Positions 33,780 to 43,210 of a DNA stretch of 64,000 bases are shown here, in pieces. Origin of the DNA: Schizochytrium sp. CCTCC M209059 (taxonomy: Eukaryota > Sar > Bigyra > Thraustochytrida > Thraustochytriidae). The notes beneath the pieces were generated by a model. That model was not told where the DNA came from. It did no database searches and saw nothing but the letters and a program-made list of their open reading frames with translations. The number at the start of each line of letters is the position of its first letter. Positions within the stretch are counted from its first letter, which is position 1. The position numbers were made by a program, and so were the translations under genes. Location of the stretch: contig KN805370.1 in NCBI GenBank assembly GCA_000818945.1, positions 260,111-324,110 on the forward strand. Reading direction: 5' to 3'.

Positions 33780-35351
33780 ATGGCGGTGAACGCCGCGCCG
33801 GCCGCGGCGCCGGCGGGCGGCCTGCGAACGCCGCGCGGGACGCGGAAGCAGGTCTCGCTGCCGCCGCGCGGGGCGCTGGCCAAGGCGATGGAGGCGCTGC
33901 AGGTGTGCCTGATTGACAGCAAGGCCCTCAAGACGGGGCTCACGAACTTCTTGCTCGCCTACAACCTGCGCGCGGGCGTGGCCTTCCTCCTCAAGTTCGT
34001 GCGCACCCTGCTGCGCAGACCCAAAGACGCGCTCTCCTTCGATAAGCTGCTCGGGGAGGGCAACCTCGCTTTCCGCGTGGAAGCCGTGCGCATGGGCCTC
34101 TTCCTCGGCGGCTTCACGGGCCTTTACCGCGCCGTCGCCCATGGGCTGGCCGTCTACGCAACCAAGTCCATCCGCAAGCAGTGGCACAGTGCCTTTGCCG
34201 GCTGGATCGCCGGCCTTTCACTCTACTTTATGGATCGCAGCTGGCACCGCACCTTGGCCCTCTACATGTCCGCGCGTATGGCCCAGCTTGCTTACAACTT
34301 TGCCAAGGCCCGGGGCTACTGGCACTTTTGGGGCAGCGACTGGGCCTATGGCGACTCCCTGCTCTTTATCATCTCTTCGGCCCAAGTCATGTACGCATAC
34401 GTCATGCGTCCCGAAACGTTGCCGCCCAGCTACTACAAGTTTATTGTGCGCCAGGGCCCAATCGCGGAAACCATGCTACAGGCCGTGCGTGACAACTGCC
34501 GCGACAAGCCCATCAACTTGCCGGCTGTCATGGACTACATTAGCACAAACGGCGGCGAGGAGGCCATCAAGGCAACAAAGTCATACCTTTCCACCGACAT
34601 GCCCAAGCTTCTGCCGTCGCGCGCTCTGCATCCGTACACCTCCTCCAAGCTGCTTCACACCTTTAACGCCTTCAAGGGTACTGCGCGCCAAATCTTTCCA
34701 GTCTACCTCACGCTAGCCCTCATACCCTCCGTCGTGCTCCGCTTCAAGAACTTTGTGCGCGAGCCTACGGGCGTGGTTGCGCGCTCTGTCAAGAGTGCCA
34801 TCCGCTCCACCGCCTTCCTCGCCGTCTTTTGCAGTGGCTACCAAGGCATCATCTGCCTGCAGCGATCTCTGCTTGAGGCGCGCGGAATGAAGGATCACAA
34901 ACTTTGGTACTACTTTGCAGGCATCATCAGCTCTCTCTCCATCCTCATTGAGCGCAAGAGCCGCCGCTCGGAGCTCGCGCTCTATGCTTTTCCGCGAGCC
35001 GCAGACAGTCTGTATATGATTCTCTACGATCACCGTCTGGCTTTTCGCGTCCCGCAGGGCGAAGTTCTTCTCTTTTGCTGTGCCATGAGTGCCGTCATGT
35101 GGGCTTATGAGAACGACGAGACGTGCCTTTCCCCGCTTGTTGTCAAGTTGCTTGACCGATTTCTCCCGCGCCACGGCCTTCGTCGCTCGGCCGTTCGTTC
35201 AGAGGGTTCTGAGTCGCTCGGGTCAGCGGATGACGCCGATTTCGATGGCGAAGACACCGACGGCACGAGCAGTGTGACGTCATCGCGCCACGATATGCCT
35301 CGCGACCGGAGTGTTCTCTCACTTAATGGAAGCTATACGATGGCGCCCTGA
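33780..35351 (+). CDS. TMEM135: TMEM135-like multi-spanning membrane protein (5' end uncertain)
   Basis: 523 residues from the ATG at 33780. The same frame is open back to the gap, so the protein may be longer. Two related halves are visible. The first half has GLFLGGFTGLYRA, WIAGLSLYFMDRSWHRTLA and MRPETLPPSYYKFIVRQGP. The second half has SSLSILIERKSRRSELALYAF and GEVLLFCCAMSAVMWAYE. These match TMEM135 blocks (LRPSYWKFL; AILIERKSRR; NGEVLLF), but in the opposite order to my recollection of the human protein. TMEM135 (PMP52) belongs to the Tim17-related proteins, is found on peroxisomes and mitochondria, and affects peroxisomal fatty-acid handling including DHA. The C-terminal 60 residues are Ser/Asp-rich. 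About eight hydrophobic segments are present. Confidence 0.85.
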   Translation: MAVNAAPAAAPAGGLRTPRGTRKQVSLPPRGALAKAMEALQVCLIDSKALKTGLTNFLLAYNLRAGVAFLLKFVRTLLRRPKDALSFDKLLGEGNLAFRVEAVRMGLFLGGFTGLYRAVAHGLAVYATKSIRKQWHSAFAGWIAGLSLYFMDRSWHRTLALYMSARMAQLAYNFAKARGYWHFWGSDWAYGDSLLFIISSAQVMYAYVMRPETLPPSYYKFIVRQGPIAETMLQAVRDNCRDKPINLPAVMDYISTNGGEEAIKATKSYLSTDMPKLLPSRALHPYTSSKLLHTFNAFKGTARQIFPVYLTLALIPSVVLRFKNFVREPTGVVARSVKSAIRSTAFLAVFCSGYQGIICLQRSLLEARGMKDHKLWYYFAGIISSLSILIERKSRRSELALYAFPRAADSLYMILYDHRLAFRVPQGEVLLFCCAMSAVMWAYENDETCLSPLVVKLLDRFLPRHGLRRSAVRSEGSESLGSADDADFDGEDTDGTSSVTSSRHDMPRDRSVLSLNGSYTMAP

Positions 35352-35680
35352 AAGCTGAGCTCAGACATCATCTTACAGAGCCACTTTGTGGACGGCGAGA
35401 GGAATACGTTTGCAGTAAATCATGCTTGCCGTGGACAAAAGAAAACCACTACACAGACTAATTTACTAACCTACTTTATCAGCAAACACGTCGACAGATA
35501 CAGAAAGAGGGAGCAGGTTAGACAAGACAGACTCAACTTAATTCATGGGTTTCCTTTCCTTTCATGTGTTGTTCATACCATGGTATGAACTTCCTCCTCT
35601 CCTTTCCTATTTTGATCCTCCGTTTTGCATTGTTTGCTTGCTTGCATTGTTTGCTTGCGTTGTTTGAATTTTGTTTGAAT
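35352..35680. other. convergent 3' spacer with perfect palindrome
   Basis: 329 bases between the stops of the TMEM135-like and sulfatase genes. It contains the 20-base palindrome at 35571-35590 and TTGCTTGC repeats near 35630-35665. No gene. Confidence 0.6.
35571..35590. repeat. perfect 20-bp palindrome
   Basis: GTTCATACCATGGTATGAAC reads identically on both strands and has no spacer. It lies midway between two convergent genes, so it may fall in both 3' UTRs. Confidence 0.95.
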
Positions 35681-37384
35681 TCATAAAGGCCCACACTCGT
35701 CATTGCCTCGAAAGTCTCCCGGCCAACTCGCGGTCTGCGCGCCGTCTACGCCAACCGTGTAAGTATACTGAATGCCTTGCGCACTGCAATTTACATCGAA
35801 ATGCACGGCGTCCGACGTCTCAGACTTTCTCGCACGAACTTGTCTCCATTGCGTCAGTCGCTGGTCACCCTTGCGAAAGCTCGTGCCCAGCATGCTCACA
35901 TGCGTTGCGATTGGGTTCATGTCATTTGGACAGATGGGCTCCTTGCATCGCACCACTTGCGAGGTCGCCACCAAAGAGCTCCACCATGGAACTCCTTCAA
36001 TCTCCTTAGGGACGACATCGCCAAGTCCCACCAAATTCGCGACGCTTCGATACAAACCAAGAGATTCCACAGGCAGCTTGTATGTATTTCCCAAGCGATG
36101 AAAGTGATCATGCCGCCATGGGCAACGTACAATGAGCGGAACTCGCGTACTCACCTCATTCAATGCACGCTTGCCATAGTGTCCATCCTCCCCGAGCGCA
36201 AAGCCGTGGTCGGACGTCAAGACGACAAGTGTCTGCTGCGAAATGCCAAGACGATTGAGCTCATCGAGAACGTGGCCCACAGCTGCATCCAATTGCGCAA
36301 TCGCTGCACGATAGCCAAGCCGAAAAGCGATGCGGGTCTGGGCGTCCACTGTTCGGTAAGTGAAAGGTTTTCCACGAACAAGGCTCGTTTCAAATGAGAC
36401 ATGATCTGATCGTTCTTCTGCAGAAGGTTCCCGCCAGTGAAGAGGAACATCCCTGGCGTCGTTTTTGCTCGCGAAAACAGCGTCCGTCGCTTCTTGAGAA
36501 GGCCAAAATTCTTTCGCAGTCATCCATGGAAGGTGAGTACTCACCAGGCCAAGAGCAAGAAAAAGAGGTTGCGCCGAGCGTTTGTCAAGGTGAGTCCTCA
36601 GAACGTTCGTAGCAGCGCGTGCAAACTGCATGTCAAGTGTTTCATTTGCTGCAGCGACCTTGCACATGACATCTTGTAGCATCGGCTGACCGTTGACCCG
36701 ATATGGCTTGCTTGCGTGACGCTTGTATGCTGCACGAGAGCACAGGGTTGCTTGGAATGGCCGTTCTACAGAAGGTGCGGCGATGTGGTCCCAAGCGTGT
36801 GGGTCCGTTTCGCCATGGAAGACTTTGCCGGCAGCGACGGTGCGCCAACCATGCAATCGAAGAAATGCTGGCAATGACGCGACGTCATTAACCCCTTGTT
36901 GGTTGACGCGCGTGTCAAGATCAAATATTCCCGTGCCTTCGGGTCGTCGGCCCGTCAGCATTGACGCCCGCGATGGATTGCACAGTGGATACTGCGTATA
37001 CGCCGCACGAAAAGACACAGTCATGTCATCTTTTTCAAGGGCTGATACGTGTGGCATGCGTGCCCCTGGCACAGGCGTTCCGCGCCAGTCGTCAGCAATG
37101 ATAACAAGAATGTGTCGTGTCGCCCGCGTTGCCTGCGCCGCCTGCGCCGCTGCGTCGTGATCATCGAGAAGACCTTCAGCGTCCTGGCCTTGGACAGGAT
37201 CCTCGTCCACGACTTTAACTACCGTCTCGAAGGGATCTTTAGGCAAGCTGGCAGTGAGCCACGTCTGCAGACGCCGCGCATCCGACCACGTCGACCACAC
37301 AACCGTCAGCAGGCCGGCCACCACGACTACCACGACCGGCGCGACGCCTCTACGTCGGAACCATTGTGATGTTGTTGTCACCAT
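35681..37384 (-). CDS. iduronate-2-sulfatase-like type I sulfatase, membrane anchored
   Basis: 567 residues from the ATG at 37384, which puts a hydrophobic anchor (VAPVVVVVVAGLLTVVWS) at about residues 13-31, a type II signal anchor. An in-frame ATG at 37561 would add 59 residues and leave only 29 bases to the stop of WDR17, so I prefer the shorter form. Sulfatase features are the metal-binding IIADDWRG near 98, the formylglycine motif PLCNPSRASMLTGRRP near 135 (CxPSR), GWRTVAAGKVFH, the THLPW segment and LTSDHGFALGEDGHYGKR. The RVNQQG...SLP.FLR.HGW.T...GKVFH run is typical of the IDS branch. Expected activity: hydrolysis of sulfate esters on polysaccharides in the secretory pathway or at the surface. 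It needs a formylglycine-generating enzyme from elsewhere in the genome. Confidence 0.88.
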   Translation of the reverse strand: MVTTTSQWFRRRGVAPVVVVVVAGLLTVVWSTWSDARRLQTWLTASLPKDPFETVVKVVDEDPVQGQDAEGLLDDHDAAAQAAQATRATRHILVIIADDWRGTPVPGARMPHVSALEKDDMTVSFRAAYTQYPLCNPSRASMLTGRRPEGTGIFDLDTRVNQQGVNDVASLPAFLRLHGWRTVAAGKVFHGETDPHAWDHIAAPSVERPFQATLCSRAAYKRHASKPYRVNGQPMLQDVMCKVAAANETLDMQFARAATNVLRTHLDKRSAQPLFLALGLVSTHLPWMTAKEFWPSQEATDAVFASKNDARDVPLHWREPSAEERSDHVSFETSLVRGKPFTYRTVDAQTRIAFRLGYRAAIAQLDAAVGHVLDELNRLGISQQTLVVLTSDHGFALGEDGHYGKRALNEVSTRVPLIVRCPWRHDHFHRLGNTYKLPVESLGLYRSVANLVGLGDVVPKEIEGVPWWSSLVATSQVVRCKEPICPNDMNPIATHVSMLGTSFRKGDQRLTQWRQVRARKSETSDAVHFDVNCSAQGIQYTYTVGVDGAQTASWPGDFRGNDECGPL

Positions 37385-37590
37385 TTGTGACCATTTGGGA
37401 ATAGGGTTAGCCAGATCGACAAAGTTGTTTTGCTGAGAGCTTTCAAGCAAAGAAAGAATAAAAGAAAGAGACCAAGCATACATTGAGGTTCCCGCAGCCT
37501 TTTGCGCCCGCAACGCCGCATTCGGACGCAACACATGATTGTGAATTGTGCTCGAGATCATTGAATTGATGACTTAATTTAATGGTGAGC

Positions 37591-40500
37591 CTAATGTACG
37601 CGAACAGACTTTGTCTCGGGCTCGCAAACATCTGCGTCTGCGTCGCCCTCGGAAGTCTTGGCGCCCTTCTTCGAGTGTGAGGTGGCGGCGGGCATGGCCT
37701 TGGGCGAAAAGGCATTCGTCGTCGGTGGCTGCTGCGCAACATGATATCGCGAAGGAAAGAGGAGAGCACCATTGTTAAGAGGCGAGTACGCATTCACCTC
37801 GTCCCACATGAGAGCGTGCGGCAAAGATAAGAAAAACTGGCCATCGCCGCCCGGAAGACGCACGCAAGGTCCTCGAATGATTTTGTTGTCGAACATGGAC
37901 CTTCGCCCGCTCCGAGTGTTGCCGTTAGGGAGGCCCCGCGTGAAGAGCGCTACGTTGCTCATTTCACAGGCCACGGCCTCAATCGATCTCTTTTCGCCGA
38001 GGTCAGGGGAAGCGCCATCGTCCTTGCCAGGCTGGCTCTGCTGGAAAAACGTTCTGGCTTCGTCCAGATGATCCGCTGCACGCGAAAGTGCCATGCGTGC
38101 CTCTGCTTGCTGCGATGTCGAAGGCTCCTCTGCGCTTTGCGTTAGCGTCTTGGCAATGAGTGTCTCCGCCGCTGCAAACATATCCATTGCTTCTTTTCGC
38201 CCCCGAGCTGCAAGTCCGGAGCGAATCCGGAATTCTACTTCGCGCGCGATAATCGCCTCCAGGTGTACAGGGAATCCGAGGTCGGGGTGCTCGCGAAGAA
38301 TGGCCCGGAGAGCGCGAAACAAGGGCAAAACGATCGGGTCGAGGCGCTTCCAAATGGCATCTAGAGCGCCCACAAAGCAGCATAGTGCAAGCAGAAGATC
38401 TCTGTTGCGAGCGTGCTCTGGACTGATCGTAGCCTCCAAGTCCACGCATTGCAGGATACGAGTAATTTCGCGCACGCGATCAATGTCCCATGCTTGGCCG
38501 TGCTTGAGCAGACGACAGGCTTCCTCGGTACCAAGCTGGACAGCCTGCGCCTGGGCAGCCACGTCTCCGCTGACGCACAAAAGCTCCAGCGTTTGGCACA
38601 AACTCACATCGCGGCCTTTGTCGCGCCGCGTGAGGAGCTCTTGCGCTTGCTGCAGATACTGCAGTGGCTGTCGCAGACCGAGACCTTGACGAACCGGTTT
38701 GGGAAAGTTCACTCGCGCACACATAAGATGCGTTTCGCGCGAAGGGTTTGAGGTCTTGCGGTATAACTGCAGCGCAAGCTCCGTGCATCCATATCGCTCA
38801 CACTTGTCCGCCACCGCCTTGAGAATGTTTTCGTGAGCGTGCTGCGGAACGCGCACTTTGGCCACGCAGAGCGCGAGTTCCGGGATCCCAGCAAGCATGA
38901 GTGATTGGATGGCTGCATGCGTGTCGTCTACGGCAAGCATTGCACAGGCCGCAAGCAAAGGCCTGCCTGACTCGAGGAACATGTGTGCTTGCTCGCGTGC
39001 GAGAGCATCGCGCCGTTTCCGTGCTACCAAAGCTGCTCGCTGCAAGTCGTCTCCATTGTGCTGTGGGGGTAGTTCTGCATGCTGCATGGTAATATGCGAC
39101 TCCTGCGCACTGCGCTCGATGCCCGCCTGCGCGAGCACCATAGCCGCGTCGAACTCATGCCGGTCCTTGTGGAATCGAATGGCCTCGCTAACGTGGCCTG
39201 CGGCCATGAGAAATGTCGGGGCCTCCTCGTCGTGCGACTCTGCAAGGCTGCGACCGTATTCGGTGGCCAAAGACCGCCAGTACGCGAGAGATACAGCTGG
39301 CGCGAGCGCCAAGGCGCGCTCCCAGCGACCAGCTCGCCGAAGCGCTTCGCAAGCGCTCCGCAGGCGACCACTCCTAATGAGAGAAACAGCTCGCTCCTCG
39401 TCGTTAGAGGGGAGCTGCTCGTCATGATGGAGCAGAACGCGCGAAGCAGCGTGGACGACGCGAGTTCCGCTCGTGTCGCCTGCGAGTAGTTTAAACAGGT
39501 CATGCATGCCCGGTCGTTCTCCGAAAAAGAAGAACACATCGCGTAAAAGGTCCACCTTGTTGTCCACGTCCATATCATGGTTAGAAGACGTCGCGTAGCG
39601 AATGCGCTGCAAGAGCTGTCTGCCTGCGCGACCGCGCAGCGCGTGCTCTGCAGCATTTTGCGTGCGAGCAGGAAGCCTGCCTTCAAAAATGATTTCACAG
39701 AGGAGCTCCAGCTTGGCCTGTACCACTTCAACGGGCTTGACGAGATCCCAGACACGAATTGTGGTATCTCGCGACGAACTCAACACCGTAAAGGGCCGCT
39801 CGGGATCAAGATCAAGGCCGTACACGTCAGCATGATGATCGTAGATGGAAGCAAGGCACACGCCCTTGTCCGTGTCCCACGCACGAATCGATCCGTCCCA
39901 CGAGCCACTGAGCAATAACGAGGGAATCTCCGTGCTCCACAGCAAGGCACGCACGTTCATTGAATGTCCGCGGAGACAGATCTGGGGCTCGATGACGGTG
40001 GCTTGTTTGCCCTTGGTCTCGCTCGTTGCGCCAGAAATCTTATCCAGAGGCAATTTCCACACGATAATGGTGCGATCGTCCGAGCCGCTGGCCAAGACTC
40101 CGGTTTGGAGCGGGCTCCACGTGACGTTGAAGATCTTGGCTTCGTGCTTTGTAAGCTTAAATCCTACTTTGGCTGTCATTGCGTTCCATACGTACACGAC
40201 GCCATTACCGCAACCTGTGGCTAACCAAGGATTCTTGTCCGAGTAAAATGGCGCCCACGCGCAGCCAAACGTCTTGGCTGGGTGTTCAAGCCGCTGGCGT
40301 ACCTTGAGGCTCCCGTCTTCGAGATTGATTTCGGAAATGACCGCAAATCGATCTGCACTAGAGGTGGCAATCAGAGAAGGTTCACATTTGTTCCAGTCGA
40401 CGCGGTACGTTGGCCCCTTGTGCAGCTTGACACTGCTTAAAAGTTTGGGGGCCAGTGGGGCCACATCCCAAATGGAGAGAATCCCCGTGTAGGTGCAAGA

Positions 40501-41958
40501 AGCAATCCACCGGCGCGGCGCTGGGGCCCAGGAGACACCGTAAATGACTGGTTTGTCTTTGTGTTTGAGTGTTTGCCTACAGTCTTTGTCCCGGGCTCCA
40601 TAGATGATAACACGCCCATCAAAACTGCAGGTAGCAAACTCGCGATCTTCATCGCTCTCTGCAGTCGCGTCTGCCGCGCTGAGATTGCTCGGTCTGAAAC
40701 GCACGTCAAAGACAGTCTCGCGATGCGATGGACGCGTGGTGAGAAGTTGAAGCCGGCGCTGTGCATCGTAAGTTACCATTGCGCCGTTCTCGAGGCCAAT
40801 GAGACACAGACTACCCCATGCGCTCATGGCGACACCCGCAGAGCCATTCGAGATACGCAAGGTCTCGATGGGGGTCTTTTGCGAAACATTCCACACGTGC
40901 ATGAGACCTGCGCCTTTTTCCGAGACAGTGGTAAAGTTGCCGGGTGCCCAGGTCTGCCAAGCAAGGCCCGCGACGACTCGCGTCCTGTTCTCCAAGGGGA
41001 ATGTCTGTACAACGCGAGGGATCTTTTCTAGGCAATCCCAGAGAACCACCTCGTCGCAATCGGCATATGCTGCAAGAAGATAGTTGGGCGAGAAAGGATC
41101 CCACTGCACGTCCACGACGCGGCCAGTCCGCTGCGCAGTTTTCGGCTGCGACGTCTTTCCAACGTCGCAACCCTTTTCGTAAAAGAAAGCAACCGGGGTT
41201 TGCACGTCCTGATGTACGGAGACGAGTTCGATGCGGCCATCTTTGAAGCCAACAGCGATCTCTCCCGAGACTGGATGCAAGTTGCAGCGCAGTACCGTTG
41301 GGCGATGCGAGTCTTTCCATTGGCGCGTGTCGCCCACGGAAAGTTTTGTAGGCACGGTGCGCTGAACAAGCATGCGGTGCGAGGAGGTTGCGATATTCCA
41401 AAGGATGACGCTGCCTCGCACGGTGGCGAGCGCAATTACGCGTTCGCCCATGGCGAGCTCTTTGACATGTGCCTTACGTTTGATCGGAAACCAGCTCATG
41501 CAAACGGGGGCCTGCCGAACCGATGCGGAGGCAACTCGTTGTTCGGTAAAGATATCCCAAAGCGTTAGCCGTCCATCTTCAGACCCTGTGGCCAGTAGAT
41601 TCATTTCGTACAAACTCCATGCAAGGGACGAAATCATGCCCTCGTAACCAGCAAGCAAAGCACGAACATTTTGTGCACGCACGTCGTAAATGAAAACGGC
41701 GAGAGAGCTGCAATATGCCACGAGGATCTCATCTGCGTACTCATCGTCGTTTGTACAAGTCTTGCTCCCTGACGCGGACCTCGACCCTTTTTTGGACCCT
41801 GTCAGTGATGAGGCCGACGACGACGATGACAAAAGAGTGGAAGAAGATCGCGCCAAGTCGGAGGACCGACATTGACCGTCAGGAGAATGCGTCCGACAGG
41901 CAATCACATTCTTGTTCCATAGTTGGACGCCAGCGCCTAAAAGGTCCACTTGCTCCAT
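37591..41958 (-). CDS. WDR17: WDR17-like WD40/solenoid protein
   Basis: 1455 residues from an ATG. A Ser-rich insert (about 36-65) is followed by twelve or so WD40 repeats (about 80-730; for example LLATGSEDGRLTLWD, LLSGSWDGSIRAWDTDKGVC and YDHHADVYGLDLDPERPFTV). A TPR-like helical solenoid follows (about 780-1300; GRWERALALAPAVSLAYWRSL, LESGRPLLAACAMLAVDDTHAAI). Near the C-terminus GPCVRLPGGDGQFFLSLPHALMWDEVNAYSPLNNG matches the highly conserved end of WDR17 (only key residues quoted: GP.V.L..G, L..ALMW..VN.(F/Y)SPL). The double beta-propeller plus solenoid resembles IFT and coat proteins, but the function is poorly known. It is head-to-head with a dynein light chain gene. Confidence 0.92.
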   Translation of the reverse strand: MEQVDLLGAGVQLWNKNVIACRTHSPDGQCRSSDLARSSSTLLSSSSSASSLTGSKKGSRSASGSKTCTNDDEYADEILVAYCSSLAVFIYDVRAQNVRALLAGYEGMISSLAWSLYEMNLLATGSEDGRLTLWDIFTEQRVASASVRQAPVCMSWFPIKRKAHVKELAMGERVIALATVRGSVILWNIATSSHRMLVQRTVPTKLSVGDTRQWKDSHRPTVLRCNLHPVSGEIAVGFKDGRIELVSVHQDVQTPVAFFYEKGCDVGKTSQPKTAQRTGRVVDVQWDPFSPNYLLAAYADCDEVVLWDCLEKIPRVVQTFPLENRTRVVAGLAWQTWAPGNFTTVSEKGAGLMHVWNVSQKTPIETLRISNGSAGVAMSAWGSLCLIGLENGAMVTYDAQRRLQLLTTRPSHRETVFDVRFRPSNLSAADATAESDEDREFATCSFDGRVIIYGARDKDCRQTLKHKDKPVIYGVSWAPAPRRWIASCTYTGILSIWDVAPLAPKLLSSVKLHKGPTYRVDWNKCEPSLIATSSADRFAVISEINLEDGSLKVRQRLEHPAKTFGCAWAPFYSDKNPWLATGCGNGVVYVWNAMTAKVGFKLTKHEAKIFNVTWSPLQTGVLASGSDDRTIIVWKLPLDKISGATSETKGKQATVIEPQICLRGHSMNVRALLWSTEIPSLLLSGSWDGSIRAWDTDKGVCLASIYDHHADVYGLDLDPERPFTVLSSSRDTTIRVWDLVKPVEVVQAKLELLCEIIFEGRLPARTQNAAEHALRGRAGRQLLQRIRYATSSNHDMDVDNKVDLLRDVFFFFGERPGMHDLFKLLAGDTSGTRVVHAASRVLLHHDEQLPSNDEERAVSLIRSGRLRSACEALRRAGRWERALALAPAVSLAYWRSLATEYGRSLAESHDEEAPTFLMAAGHVSEAIRFHKDRHEFDAAMVLAQAGIERSAQESHITMQHAELPPQHNGDDLQRAALVARKRRDALAREQAHMFLESGRPLLAACAMLAVDDTHAAIQSLMLAGIPELALCVAKVRVPQHAHENILKAVADKCERYGCTELALQLYRKTSNPSRETHLMCARVNFPKPVRQGLGLRQPLQYLQQAQELLTRRDKGRDVSLCQTLELLCVSGDVAAQAQAVQLGTEEACRLLKHGQAWDIDRVREITRILQCVDLEATISPEHARNRDLLLALCCFVGALDAIWKRLDPIVLPLFRALRAILREHPDLGFPVHLEAIIAREVEFRIRSGLAARGRKEAMDMFAAAETLIAKTLTQSAEEPSTSQQAEARMALSRAADHLDEARTFFQQSQPGKDDGASPDLGEKRSIEAVACEMSNVALFTRGLPNGNTRSGRRSMFDNKIIRGPCVRLPGGDGQFFLSLPHALMWDEVNAYSPLNNGALLFPSRYHVAQQPPTTNAFSPKAMPAATSHSKKGAKTSEGDADADVCEPETKSVRVH

Positions 41959-42666
41959 GTTTGGTAGTCCTCGCTGCTGGCGCGTTGGAGCTCACAGCTC
42001 TCCTTTTTGCTGTTGCCGCGTCTACGTCTACTTTCGTCCGCGTTTGCACCTCTCTCACGGCTCCTGCAGTGCGCGTCCGTCAGCACGGTTGAGTTTTATC
42101 GCGACCTTTGGTATCGTCACCGAGCATCAATGTAGGTCTCTTTTTCCTCGCGCGAGCTTGATTCAAGCATTGATGTGCTTGCGCGAGCTAGCTATTCACA
42201 GAGCTGGCCACGCCGTGCTGGCCCTGATGGGTCGGTCGCTTGGACCGCCACCTTCGCCTCCTCGTCCTACGAACTCCTGGTTCCGCTAAGAATATTGATG
42301 ATAGAATTTACCATTATACAAAACAAAAATTGGTGTGTATCGTACAAGACCGCGCGCTCAACGGCTTTACGAGTGGGATGCGCGAGGGGGCTTTTCTTCG
42401 TCAACGATCGCGCAAGGCGAAGCAAGGCAAGAAGAGGCAAGGCAAAAGACAGACAAGACACAGGCGAGGCAAGCTCAGCCAAGCGACGCTAGACCAGACC
42501 ACCTTCATCGTTGCGTGACAACGCGTGGGGAGAGGCGGTGCGCGCGGGCTGCGCGAAAGGAAGTTGGGAGAGGCCAGGCGCTGCACAAGCTTGAGAACGC
42601 CGACTCGCTCACTTCCGTGTATACCCTGCAAGACCGCGCGAGGTAGTGGAGCGATAAAAGAGACAA
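41959..42666. promoter_or_regulatory. divergent promoter region WDR17 / dynein light chain
   Basis: 708 bases between outward ATGs. It contains AGGCAAGAC/AAGGCAAGA-type purine repeats at about 42415-42470. No gene supported. Confidence 0.5.
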
Positions 42667-42999
42667 ATGACGTCCAGCATGAACCGCCTCGAGGATGTGA
42701 GCTTGAAGCAGCTCAGCGAGCAGCCTCATTCTGACATGGACGCGAACCAGCGCGACAAGGTAGTGCAACTATGTAAACAGGCCTTCGACATGTTCGAGAA
42801 ATCAACAGACCGCGCCAAAGAGGAGAAGGAGGCTAGCATGCTCTCTAAATACCTCAAGGAGTTGCTGGATTTCAATTACGGCCCCAATTGGATGGTCGTT
42901 GTCGGTCAGAGCTACAGCTCTCAGTTCACGTGCGCCTCCAAGACTTATTGGCATTTTTACTTTCGTAAAAGCTACATCACATGCTTTAAGACGAGCTAA
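42667..42999 (+). CDS. dynein light chain, LC8/DNAL4 family
   Basis: 110 residues from an ATG. PHSDMDANQRDKVVQLC corresponds to the RHSDMPEEMR..TMELC helix of axonemal light chain 4. LKELLDFNYGPNWMVVVGQSY and the following beta strands (FTCASKTYWHFYF) match the LC8 fold, in which KKYNPTWHCIVG and FIYFYL occupy the same places. An extra loop (DRAKEEKEA) lengthens the first helix pair. LC8-type chains dimerise and clamp short linear motifs in dynein intermediate chains. The DNAL4-like N-terminus favours an axonemal role. No intron. Confidence 0.88.
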   Translation: MTSSMNRLEDVSLKQLSEQPHSDMDANQRDKVVQLCKQAFDMFEKSTDRAKEEKEASMLSKYLKELLDFNYGPNWMVVVGQSYSSQFTCASKTYWHFYFRKSYITCFKTS

Positions 43000-43210
43000 G
43001 CATTTCCTATCGTAGATGTTAATTGATGATTGTTTTTTTGTTTGATACATCGTTGCTAGGACTTTGCAAACTCGGACTCGCCTTCCGTCCCCTTCAGGTC
43101 AATTACAGCCACTTCTTTTGATCCTTCCCTTTCTTTCGGAGGTTGTGGGAGGGTCCTTAACTGCTGCCTAATACCCAAGGCATAAACCAAACCTCTCAAG
43201 TGCAATTCGA

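Noticed and set aside
35681..37561. Sulfatase start at 37561
   Set aside because: In-frame ATG, but it leaves 29 bases to the WDR17 stop and places 59 extra residues before the signal anchor; kept only as an alternative.
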